Source: an uncultured Clostridia bacterium (GTDB taxonomy: Bacteria; Bacillota; Clostridia; Christensenellales; Aristaeellaceae). Taken from it: a DNA stretch of 6,005 bases. Location: positions 1-6,005 of the forward strand of contig CAJFUU010000150.1 in assembly GCA_904420265.1 (NCBI GenBank), written 5' to 3'. A program made the translations under genes and the position numbers. A model generated the notes under the pieces. The model was given only the letters and a program-made list of their open reading frames with translations, searched no databases and was not told where the DNA came from. This document shows, in pieces, positions 1 through 5,289 of this stretch (position 1 is the stretch's first letter; every line of letters begins with the position of its first letter).

Positions 1-141
1 CGTCTTTGGCGAAGCCGCTGAATCTGCAGGATTCTGCGCCTCCGGCCGTCCTCTCCAATTTTTGCCCGCGCCGCTGCGCGACACAGGCAAAGATTGCAAG
101 GAAACGATTTTTGCTCTGGGAAATGGGATTTTCCGACGCAG

Positions 142-216
142 AAATCGCCCCGTCCCCGACGTACACGAGGCGATTTTGACGATTTTCCAAATTATCAGAA
201 TCGGTCGTCGGGGACG
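142..216. repeat. Two crossing inverted repeats, potential pseudoknot
   Basis: Two perfect inverted repeats interlock. Arms AAATCGCC (142-149) and GGCGATTT (169-176) form an 8-bp stem. Arms CGTCCCCGACG (151-161) and CGTCGGGGACG (206-216) form an 11-bp stem. The 5' arm of the second lies in the loop of the first, so in RNA they would form an H-type pseudoknot or two mutually exclusive hairpins. No gene covers them. It may be a mobile or dispersed intergenic repeat, or part of a structured RNA; the sequence alone does not decide. Confidence 0.45.
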
Positions 217-394
217 ATAAAAGTGCGAAAGTGCCTCTACCCTCTCGCGCTCCCCTGCGGTGCCGCAAAGTGCAGATGAAGCCAGCGATGAAAAAGTCGC
301 CTGGATAAAACAAGAGGTGGAAGCAATCTCTGTTTCCTCGGTGCATTTGCCAGGCTCTGCGTGAATGTCAAATGCAGTCGCAAAGCAAAGCGAT

Positions 395-418
395 AAACTT
401 CGCCAGACGGCGAAGTTT
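395..418. repeat. Perfect 10-bp hairpin, possible weak terminator
   Basis: AAACTTCGCC (395-404) and GGCGAAGTTT (409-418) pair perfectly around the 4-nt loop AGAC. The stem is symmetrical, so it would form in RNA from either strand. The A-run and T-run at the ends resemble a bidirectional intrinsic terminator, but neither side continues into a proper T-tract. It may close a transcript entering from outside the window, or it may be a plain structural repeat. Confidence 0.45.
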
Positions 419-753
419 CAGAGCGCTGACAAAGCCTGCAAGCGCAAAAATTGCCCTGAAGAAATAGAATTGGAAGAAATTCTTACTTAGTGCCTCAGCG
501 CACCAGCGGGCTGCGGGCGCTTGCGTCCACGGAAGGCCCCTTGCCTGCAGGTTTGCTTTCTTGCCTTGCGGGTCTTCTCATGGCGCTTACAGCCTGTTGC
601 ATTTGTTAATATCCTGCGGAACGACGCCATGCTGTCCCTGCGCATTTTGGAAATTTTATACACAAAAACTGAATAATTATGAATTGAATTGTCCATTGCC
701 CGCTTTCGGCCGCGAAAGTGGCGCGACGCATGATGGACATCGCGGAAGAGTTG

Positions 754-771
754 ATATGCAAAATTGCATAT
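754..771. promoter_or_regulatory. AT-rich palindrome, candidate operator
   Basis: The 18-bp dyad has arms ATATGCAA (754-761) and TTGCATAT (764-771) around AA. Compact 8-bp arms with a 2-bp centre are typical of sites bound by a dimeric helix-turn-helix regulator. It lies about 120 bp upstream of the livJ -35 element and shares the TTGCA word with the next two dyads. The regulator is unknown, and no regulator gene is in the window. Confidence 0.4.
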
Positions 772-785
772 TTGATGGATGAAAT

Positions 786-808
786 TGCAAAAAGCGGTTG
801 TTTTTGCA
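786..808. promoter_or_regulatory. TGCAAAAA/TTTTTGCA dyad, candidate operator
   Basis: Perfect 8-bp arms TGCAAAAA (786-793) and TTTTTGCA (801-808) flank a 7-bp spacer. Centre-to-centre distance to the preceding palindrome is about 34 bp, roughly three helical turns. The A-tracts would also make this DNA bent. Read as a possible regulator site upstream of the livJ promoter; function is inferred. Confidence 0.35.
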
Positions 809-810
809 TG

Positions 811-850
811 TTCAAAACCGTTGCATTTCGAAATTGACGCCGGTTTTGAA
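811..850. promoter_or_regulatory. Long dyad TTCAAAACCG-N20-CGGTTTTGAA
   Basis: Arms at 811-820 and 841-850 are perfect 10-bp inverted repeats separated by 20 bp. The spacer itself contains the palindrome ATTTCGAAAT (825-834). The nested symmetry suits either a protein-binding site with half-sites about three helical turns apart, or a cruciform or RNA hairpin. It ends about 40 bp before the -35 box of the livJ promoter, a normal place for an activator or repressor site. Confidence 0.4.
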
Positions 851-891
851 TAGTAAAAGGTATATTATTCATCAATTTAACAGAAATGCCA

Positions 892-920
892 TTGACGTAT
901 GGGACGTGTGGTGATACGAT
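892..920 (+). promoter_or_regulatory. Promoter of the liv operon (extended -10)
   Basis: The -35 box TTGACG (892-897, 5 of 6 to consensus) and the -10 box TACGAT (915-920, 4 of 6) are separated by exactly 17 bp. TG at 912-913 gives an extended -10, which offsets the weaker hexamer. AT-rich DNA at about 851-890 could act as an UP element. The predicted start of transcription is near 927, giving a livJ leader of about 117 nt. This is the best sigma-70/SigA-type promoter I see before livJ. Confidence 0.7.
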
Positions 921-946
921 AAGAAAAATTCAAGAGGAAACAAAAA

Positions 947-964
947 CGCGAGCCAGGGCTCGCG
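947..964 (+). other. Leader hairpin 1 of livJ mRNA
   Basis: CGCGAGCC (947-954) and GGCTCGCG (957-964) are perfect inverted repeats. In RNA, seven of the pairs can close around the loop CAGG. The hairpin lies about 20 nt from the predicted transcript 5' end and has no T-tract after it, so it is not an intrinsic terminator. A 5'-end stabilising hairpin is a plausible role, inferred from position. Confidence 0.5.
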
Positions 965-984
965 ATTCGTCATTGGAAGCGACT

Positions 985-1009
985 GCGCATGCGCGCGCCG
1001 TTTGGCGTG
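985..1009 (+). other. Leader hairpins 2: GCGCATGCGC palindrome and CGCGCC/GGCGTG stem
   Basis: A 10-bp palindrome GCGCATGCGC (985-994) adjoins a stem made of CGCGCC (994-999) and GGCGTG (1004-1009) around the loop GTTT, with one G-U pair. The two share base 994, so they sit side by side or compete slightly. They lie 20-45 nt before the livJ ribosome binding site, which itself stays in an unpaired, AT-richer stretch. Confidence 0.4.
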
Positions 1010-1029
1010 GGCTTTCGTTAGTATATTGC

Positions 1030-1036
1030 AGGAGGT
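1030..1036 (+). promoter_or_regulatory. Ribosome binding site of livJ
   Basis: AGGAGGT is a full-length Shine-Dalgarno match 7 nt before the ATG at 1044. It fixes the start there and argues against the in-frame TTG at 1002, which would put 14 unlikely residues ahead of a textbook signal peptide. It is the strongest site in the operon, in keeping with high binding-protein expression. Confidence 0.85.
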
Positions 1037-1043
1037 AACCAAC

Positions 1044-2210
1044 ATGAAGAAGACATTTCTGGCTCTGGTTCTGGCCGTCGTCATGGCGTTGAGCGTCGTG
1101 GGCGGCGCGTTTGCCGAGGAAGGCGCAGCCATCAAGATCGGCCTGATTGGCCCGATGACCGGCGAAAATGCCAGCTATGGCACGTCCGCTGCGCAGGGCG
1201 CGCAGATTGCCGTTGAAGAAGTCAACGCGCTGGGCGGCGTTCAGATTGAGCTCAACGTGCAGGATGATCAGAGCGATGCCGAAACCAGCATCAACGCCTA
1301 CAACGCCCTGTGGGATTGGGGCGCGCAGATGATCATTGGTACGGTCACCACCGGCCCCTGCATTGCCGTGGGCGCCGAGGCCTACAACGACCGCATGTTC
1401 ATGCTCACCCCGTCGGCCTCTTCCGCCGATGTTATCGCCGACAAGGACAACGTCTACCAGCTTTGCTTCACGGACCCGGCGCAGGGCACTGCTTCGGCGC
1501 AGTACATTGCCGAAAACGGCCTGGCCACGGCCATTGCCGTGATCTACAACAACGGCGATACCTATTCCACGGGCATCTATCAGACCTTTGAGGCCGAGGC
1601 CGCGAATCTGGGCCTGAATATCGTCTCCGTGACGACCTTCACCAATGACACCACCGACTTCTCCGTGCAGCTCACCGAGGCGCGCGAAGCCGGCGCGGAT
1701 CTGGTGTTCCTGCCCATCTACTACACGCCCGCTTCGATGATCCTCCAGCAGGCCGCGAACATGGATTATGCGCCCACCTTCTTCGGCGTGGACGGCATGG
1801 ACGGCATTCTCGGCATTGAAGGCTTCGACACCTCCCTGGCCGAGGGCGTGATGCTGCTCACCCCCTTCTCCGCGGACGCTGAGGATGAACTGACGGTCAA
1901 TTTCGTCGCCAAGTATCAGGAAGCCTACGGCGCGACGCCCGACCAGTTCGCCGCCGACGGCTATGACTGCGTGTATGCGCTTTATGAAGCCATCAACAAT
2001 GCCGGCATCACCGCCGAAACCTCGACGGAGGACGCCTGCGAAATGCTCATTGCCGCCATGCAGGAACTGGAGATCACCGGCCTGACCGGCACCATGACCT
2101 GGGACGAGACCGGCGCGGTCACCAAGACCCCGACGGCTGTGCGCATTGAAAACGGCGTGTATGTCGGTTTCAACGCGGGCAGCGCCGAGGCGGAACCTGC
2201 CGCGGAATAA
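1044..2210 (+). CDS. livJ: Branched-chain amino acid ABC transporter substrate-binding protein LivJ
   Basis: 388-residue extracytoplasmic binding protein (type I periplasmic-binding fold, LivJ/LivK family) that captures Leu/Ile/Val-type amino acids and hands them to LivH/LivM. Residues 1-24 are a Sec signal peptide: MKKT, a hydrophobic core, then AFA before Glu25, a signal peptidase I site. The mature part opens with IKIGLIGPMTG (30-40) and QGAQIAVEEVNALGG (51-65). It continues with IIGTVTTG (97-104) and the ligand-pocket-type segment TPSASS (122-127). The second lobe carries PIYYTPASMILQQAA (224-238) and GVDGMDG (248-254). The end is a low-complexity acidic tail (AEAEPAAE). No lipobox cysteine is present, which is unusual for a Gram-positive binding protein. 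Length is close to E. coli LivJ (about 367). Exact substrate cannot be read; related proteins bind other amino acids, amides or urea. The downstream terminator and strong ribosome binding site fit excess production of this subunit. Confidence 0.93.
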   Translation: MKKTFLALVLAVVMALSVVGGAFAEEGAAIKIGLIGPMTGENASYGTSAAQGAQIAVEEVNALGGVQIELNVQDDQSDAETSINAYNALWDWGAQMIIGTVTTGPCIAVGAEAYNDRMFMLTPSASSADVIADKDNVYQLCFTDPAQGTASAQYIAENGLATAIAVIYNNGDTYSTGIYQTFEAEAANLGLNIVSVTTFTNDTTDFSVQLTEAREAGADLVFLPIYYTPASMILQQAANMDYAPTFFGVDGMDGILGIEGFDTSLAEGVMLLTPFSADAEDELTVNFVAKYQEAYGATPDQFAADGYDCVYALYEAINNAGITAETSTEDACEMLIAAMQELEITGLTGTMTWDETGAVTKTPTAVRIENGVYVGFNAGSAEAEPAAE

Positions 2211-2213
2211 CGC

Positions 2214-2264
2214 AATCCGCTTGCCCGGCTCCGGCTTTCCGGGGCCGGGCTTTCGGGATTTTTT
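2214..2264 (+). terminator. Intrinsic terminator between livJ and livH
   Basis: A 12-bp GC-rich stem (2223-2234 with 2239-2250, one G-U pair) closes around CTTT. A second 5-bp stem, AATCC (2214-2218) with GGATT (2256-2260), lies below it across a small internal loop and runs straight into the T-run 2259-2264. It begins 4 nt after the livJ stop codon. I see no convincing promoter between it and livH, so it most likely terminates only part of transcription, giving more livJ than livHMGF mRNA. Confidence 0.8.
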
Positions 2265-2284
2265 GATACGACGGCGTGCCGCCG

Positions 2285-2342
2285 TCGGGCGATCAACGGT
2301 AATCAGCCGCAACAAGGAGACTGGTTACCGTTGGTTGCTTGA
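2285..2342 (+). other. 22-bp mismatch-free RNA hairpin in the livJ-livH gap
   Basis: Bases 2285-2306 pair with 2321-2342 without a mismatch or bulge: 17 Watson-Crick and 5 G-U pairs, with a 14-nt loop (2307-2320). The inner 13 bp have arms CAACGGTAATCAG and CTGGTTACCGTTG. G-U pairs would become A-C mismatches in RNA from the other strand, so the structure belongs to the liv transcript. The loop contains AAGGAG (2314-2319) with no well-placed start codon after it. There is no T-tract, so it is not a terminator. It could protect the livHMGF mRNA 5' end after processing or termination, or bind a regulator. Confidence 0.65.
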
Positions 2343-2356
2343 GGCGGACGCGTAAA

Positions 2357-2380
2357 CGGCGCTTTGCGCCGCAGGGGGGT
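2357..2380 (+). promoter_or_regulatory. Hairpin abutting the livH ribosome binding site
   Basis: CGGCGC (2357-2362) and GCGCCG (2366-2371) form a 6-bp stem with loop TTT. One base later comes the G-rich Shine-Dalgarno stretch AGGGGGGT (2373-2380), 8 nt before the livH ATG. The site is less perfect than those of livJ, livG and livF, and the adjoining stem could modulate ribosome access. This fits lower permease output, but that is inference. Confidence 0.55.
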
Positions 2381-2388
2381 GGCAGAAA

Positions 2389-3354
2389 ATGACCTTGTTC
2401 CTCGAGCGCATCATCAGCGGCATCAACCTGGGCAGCATCTACGCCATCATCGCGCTGGGTTATACCATGGTGTACGGCATCGCCCGTATGCTCAATTTTG
2501 CCCATGGCGATGTCATCATGGTCGGCGCGTATATCTGCTTTGTGGCCATCAGTTCCTTCAGCCTGCCGCCGGCAGTGGGGATACTCTTGGCGGTGGTGGT
2601 GTGCACCGTGCTGGGCATAACCATCGAGCGTTTGGCCTACCGGCCGCTTCGGCAGGCCGCGCCGCTGGCGGTGTTGATTACGGCCATTGGCGTCAGCTAC
2701 CTTTTGCAGAACCTGGCGCAGCTCATTTGGACGGCCAACCCCAAGAGCTTCCCTCTGGTGATCGACACGATGATTAAAGACGCGGCGGTCTTTCTGGGAA
2801 TTGCCTCGCCGGAGGAAATTGCCGCTTCGAGCAATTTCGGCACCGTTGTGCTCTACACCAGCGAAAGCGGCGCCACGCTGCGCCTCACCGGCACCACCAT
2901 CGTAACCATTCTCGCCAATATCGTCATTATGATCGCTTTAACGCAGTTTACCAGCCGCACGAAGATGGGCAAAGCCATGCGCGCGGTTTCGGAAGACCGC
3001 GGCGCGGCGGAACTGATGGGCATCAGCGTCAACCGCACCATTGCGGTCACGTTTGCCATCGGCTCGGCGCTGGCGGCCATTGCGGGCGTGCTGCTGTGCT
3101 CGTCGTATCAGGTTTTGCAGCCCACCACCGGTTCCATGCCGGGCATCAAGGCGTTCACCGCGGCGGTGTTCGGCGGCATCGGCTCCATTCCCGGGGCCAT
3201 GATTGGCGGCATCTTGCTGGGCGTGATTGAAATCCTGGGCGGCGCTTATGTCTCGACGCAGTTGAGCGATGCGTTTGTGTTCGCGGTGCTGATTGTGGTC
3301 CTGCTGGTCAAGCCCACGGGCCTGCTCGGCAAGAAGGCCAATGAGAAAGTGTGA
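2389..3354 (+). CDS. livH: Branched-chain amino acid ABC transporter permease LivH
   Basis: 321-residue integral membrane subunit, one half of the LivH/LivM translocation channel; E. coli LivH is about 308. The N-terminus has the family hallmark GSIYAIIALGYTMVYGIARMLNFAHGDVIMVGAY (15-48). Several further hydrophobic helices follow, around 60-80, 92-112, 168-187, 216-238, 268-288 and 292-308. The cytoplasmic loop that docks on the ATPases is TKMGKAMRAVSEDRGAAELMGI (191-212), the EAA-loop equivalent. FGGIGSIPGAMIGGILLGVIE (261-281) is the second family signature. A somewhat long hydrophilic stretch at about 118-168 lies between helices. The ATG at 2389 is 8 nt after AGGGGGGT. The gap to livM is only 10 nt. 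Transport of Leu/Ile/Val is expected from family and operon; exact specificity is set mainly by the binding protein. Confidence 0.93.
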   Translation: MTLFLERIISGINLGSIYAIIALGYTMVYGIARMLNFAHGDVIMVGAYICFVAISSFSLPPAVGILLAVVVCTVLGITIERLAYRPLRQAAPLAVLITAIGVSYLLQNLAQLIWTANPKSFPLVIDTMIKDAAVFLGIASPEEIAASSNFGTVVLYTSESGATLRLTGTTIVTILANIVIMIALTQFTSRTKMGKAMRAVSEDRGAAELMGISVNRTIAVTFAIGSALAAIAGVLLCSSYQVLQPTTGSMPGIKAFTAAVFGGIGSIPGAMIGGILLGVIEILGGAYVSTQLSDAFVFAVLIVVLLVKPTGLLGKKANEKV

Positions 3355-3357
3355 GGT
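3353..3357 (+). promoter_or_regulatory. Ribosome binding site of livM
   Basis: GAGGT overlaps the livH stop codon (TGA at 3352-3354) and lies 7 nt before the livM ATG at 3365. It supports this start over an in-frame TTG at 3293 inside livH, which would add 24 residues of Cys/Arg-rich out-of-frame translation. Confidence 0.7.
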
Positions 3358-3364
3358 GAGAGGG

Positions 3365-4438
3365 ATGAAGCTGAAAAAATCCACAATCAACAACCTCATC
3401 TCTTACGGCATTGTCATCGTGGCGTTTGTGGCGGTGCAGCTTTTGCAGAACGCGGGCCTGGTTTCCCGTTCGCTGCGCGGGCAATTGGTGCCGATTTGCG
3501 TGTACATCGTCATGGCGGTATCGCTCAACCTCACAGTGGGCATTTCCGGCGAACTCAGCCTGGGGCATGCGGGCTTTATGAGCGTGGGCGTGTTCTCCGG
3601 CGTGGTGTTCTCCCAGTGGATGACGTCGCTGATTGCCATGCGCTATGACGCGGCCGTCGCCGCGCAACAGGAAACGCTGATTCTGGTGGTTTCCATGTTT
3701 GTGGGCGGCCTGTTCGCGGGCCTGGCGGGCGTGATTATTGGCATTCCGGTGCTGCGGTTGCGCGGAGACTATCTGGCCATCGTCACGCTGGCGTTCGGCG
3801 AAATTATTCGCAACGTCATCAACTGCCTGTATATTTCCATCGACAACGGCCGCGTGCATATTGCCTTTGACAACCCCAACGTAGCGGGCGAAATTATTGT
3901 CAACGGCCCGGCGGGCACGCGCGGCGTGGACCGCATATCCACATTCGTCATCGGCTTTGCGCTGGTGTTGTTTACGCTGTTTGTGGTGCTCAACCTGATC
4001 AACAGCCGCTCCGGCCGGGCGATCATGGCCTGCCGGGACAGCCGTATCGCCGCCGAGTCCGTGGGCATCAACGTTACAAAATACCGCATGATGGCCTTTG
4101 TCACCTCGGCGTTCCTGGCCGGCATGGCCGGCGTGCTCTACGGGTTGAACATGACCTCGGTGCAGTCCTCGCGCTTCAATTTCGATACGTCCATCCTCGT
4201 GCTGGTGTTCGTGGTGCTGGGCGGCATCGGCAATATCTGGGGCTCAATTATTGCCGCCACGCTGCTTACGGTGTTGCCTGAAATGCTGCGCGAATTCAGC
4301 GATTACCGCATGCTGGTGTACGCGGTGGTATTGATTCTGGTGATGCTGGTGACCAACAGCCCGATGATGCGCGCCTTCTTTGGGCGCATATTGCCGCATC
4401 GCCGTGGCGATGCCGGAAAAGGAGGCGAGGCAGCATGA
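3365..4438 (+). CDS. livM: Branched-chain amino acid ABC transporter permease LivM
   Basis: 357-residue integral membrane protein, the second permease of the channel. It is shorter than E. coli LivM (about 425), as is common for Bacillota homologues. After a hydrophobic N-terminus (about 12-28) comes the hallmark SLNLTVGISGELSLGHAGFMSVG (53-75). Next are LRLRGDYLAIVTLAFGEIIRNVI (130-152) and the ATPase-docking loop SRSGRAIMACRDSRIAAESVGI (214-235). The last signature is VLGGIGNIWGSIIAATLL (284-301). The end (339-357) is a short polar, basic and Gly-rich tail. It is homologous to LivH but clearly the LivM type, by the GDYLAIVTLAFGEI motif. Its stop overlaps the livG start (ATGA, 4435-4438), implying translational coupling and matched amounts. 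Confidence 0.93.
   Translation: MKLKKSTINNLISYGIVIVAFVAVQLLQNAGLVSRSLRGQLVPICVYIVMAVSLNLTVGISGELSLGHAGFMSVGVFSGVVFSQWMTSLIAMRYDAAVAAQQETLILVVSMFVGGLFAGLAGVIIGIPVLRLRGDYLAIVTLAFGEIIRNVINCLYISIDNGRVHIAFDNPNVAGEIIVNGPAGTRGVDRISTFVIGFALVLFTLFVVLNLINSRSGRAIMACRDSRIAAESVGINVTKYRMMAFVTSAFLAGMAGVLYGLNMTSVQSSRFNFDTSILVLVFVVLGGIGNIWGSIIAATLLTVLPEMLREFSDYRMLVYAVVLILVMLVTNSPMMRAFFGRILPHRRGDAGKGGEAA
4419..4425 (+). promoter_or_regulatory. Ribosome binding site of livG
   Basis: AAGGAGG inside the end of livM lies 9 nt before the ATG at 4435. It supports the long livG start. The internal Met27 codon (4513), where shorter family members would begin, has no such site before it. Confidence 0.75.
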
Positions 4439-5289
4439 CCATGCGCAGATCCACCACCAAGATGGTGCCCGTTCCCAGCCACAGCATCGTGCCCGAGCGC
4501 GATGTGGACAAAATGCCCGTGTTGGAAACGCGGCATCTGGGCATCGACTTTGGCGGCCTCAAGGCCGTGGAAGACTTCAACCTCACCATTGGCAAAACCG
4601 AAATCGCCGGGCTGATCGGCCCCAACGGCGCGGGCAAGACCACGGTGTTCAACCTTTTGACCAAGGTTTACCAGCCCACTTCGGGCACGGTGCTGATCAA
4701 CGGCAAGGACACCGCCGGCATGAACACCGTGCAGGCCAACAAGCTGGGCGTGGCGCGCACGTTTCAGAACATCCGCCTCTTTGGCAACATGAGCGTGGAA
4801 GACAACGTGCGCATCGGGCTGCACAACCAGGTGCCCTACGGCATGTTTTCCGGCATCTTCCGCATGCCGAACTTCTGGAGGCAGGAGAAAAAGCAGCACA
4901 AGCGGGCGCTGGAGCTGCTTTCTATCTTCGACATGCAGGATATGGCCTCCGCCAAGGCCGGCTCGCTGCCCTACGGCGCGCAGAGGCGGCTGGAGATTGT
5001 GCGCGCGCTGGCTACGAACCCCTCGTTGCTTTTGTTGGACGAGCCGGCGGCGGGCATGAACCCGCACGAGACCGAGGATTTGATGGACAGCATCATCAAA
5101 ATACGCGACCAGTTCCAGATCGCCGTGATGCTCATTGAACATGATATGAAACTGGTCATGGGCATTTGCGAGGGCATCTGCGTGCTCAACTACGGCCGCA
5201 TCATCGCCAAGGGCACGGCGGAGGAGATACAGCAAAATCCCACCGTCATCGAGGCGTATCTCGGCCGCAGAAAGGAGGACGGCAAATGA
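4435..5289 (+). CDS. livG: Branched-chain amino acid ABC transporter ATP-binding protein LivG
   Basis: 284-residue cytoplasmic ATPase that powers import with LivF; E. coli LivG is 255. The nucleotide-binding domain starts at MPVLETRHLGIDFGGLKAV (27-45). It has Walker A GPNGAGKT (62-69), Q-loop Gln111 in TFQNIRLF and Walker B LLLLDEP (198-204). It also has the D-loop AAGMNP (205-210) and switch His236 in IEHD. The ABC signature is the LivG-type PYGAQ (179-183), not LSGGQ. The C-terminal segment with GTAEEIQQNPTVIEAYLG (260-277) is the usual branched-chain transporter tail. Residues 1-26 are an extra polar N-terminus absent from typical LivG proteins; a strong ribosome binding site backs that start, though Met27 remains possible. 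It overlaps livM and livF by 4 nt each. Confidence 0.93.
   Translation: MTMRRSTTKMVPVPSHSIVPERDVDKMPVLETRHLGIDFGGLKAVEDFNLTIGKTEIAGLIGPNGAGKTTVFNLLTKVYQPTSGTVLINGKDTAGMNTVQANKLGVARTFQNIRLFGNMSVEDNVRIGLHNQVPYGMFSGIFRMPNFWRQEKKQHKRALELLSIFDMQDMASAKAGSLPYGAQRRLEIVRALATNPSLLLLDEPAAGMNPHETEDLMDSIIKIRDQFQIAVMLIEHDMKLVMGICEGICVLNYGRIIAKGTAEEIQQNPTVIEAYLGRRKEDGK
5271..5278 (+). promoter_or_regulatory. Ribosome binding site of livF
   Basis: AAAGGAGG within the last codons of livG lies 7 nt before the livF ATG at 5286. It fixes the start there rather than at an in-frame TTG at 5166, which would add 40 His/Arg-rich residues translated from the livG region. Confidence 0.8.

Larger units (their letters stand above)
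1..891. other. Gene-poor upstream region
   Basis: No reading frame here looks like a real protein. The open frames are short, rich in Arg, Pro or Cys, lack ribosome binding sites and match no family I recognise. I see no tRNA, rRNA, CRISPR array or insertion sequence. The stretch contains inverted repeats (listed separately) and becomes AT-rich from about 640, ending in the promoter area of livJ. It could be the spacer after an upstream gene outside the window, or it could hold an unrecognised structured RNA or repeat element. Absence of coding is my judgement from composition and lack of start signals. Confidence 0.65.

Noticed and set aside
190..204. Partial match to the CodY box AATTTTCWGAAAATT
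   Set aside because: Only 10 of 15 positions match and it lies about 700 bp upstream of the promoter.
2..220. Frame open from the left edge to TAA at 218-220, possibly the tail of an upstream gene
   Set aside because: The 72-codon translation is rich in Arg, Pro and Cys, resembles no family, and runs through the crossing inverted repeats. A partial gene cannot be excluded but is not supported.
487..696. Small Arg/Lys-rich - strand open frame (69 codons)
   Set aside because: No Shine-Dalgarno, skewed composition and no recognisable domain.
834..866. Alternative promoter TTGACG (834-839) with TATATT (861-866)
   Set aside because: The spacer is 21 bp, too long for SigA/sigma-70. The 892-920 promoter with a 17-bp spacer and TG extension is better.
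927..1043. T-box leader for Leu/Ile/Val tRNA, expected for such operons in some Bacillota
   Set aside because: No T-box core (AGGGTGGNACCGCG-like) and no antiterminator/terminator pair; the leader is too short for a typical T-box.
930..2315. Long open frame on the - strand opposite livJ (461 codons)
   Set aside because: Gly/Arg/His/Ala-rich translation without recognisable domains. It mirrors the GC-rich codon pattern of livJ, which is clearly the real gene.
2331..2358. Tiny TTG-started leader peptides with Leu/Val codons before livH, as in attenuation
   Set aside because: Three- to six-codon frames with poorly spaced ribosome binding sites and no following terminator; they overlap the hairpin arm and are expected by chance.
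4303..5235. Long - strand open frame opposite livM/livG
   Set aside because: His/Arg/Val-rich translation with no family motif, explained as the complement of GC-rich coding sequence; both + strand genes carry full motif sets.
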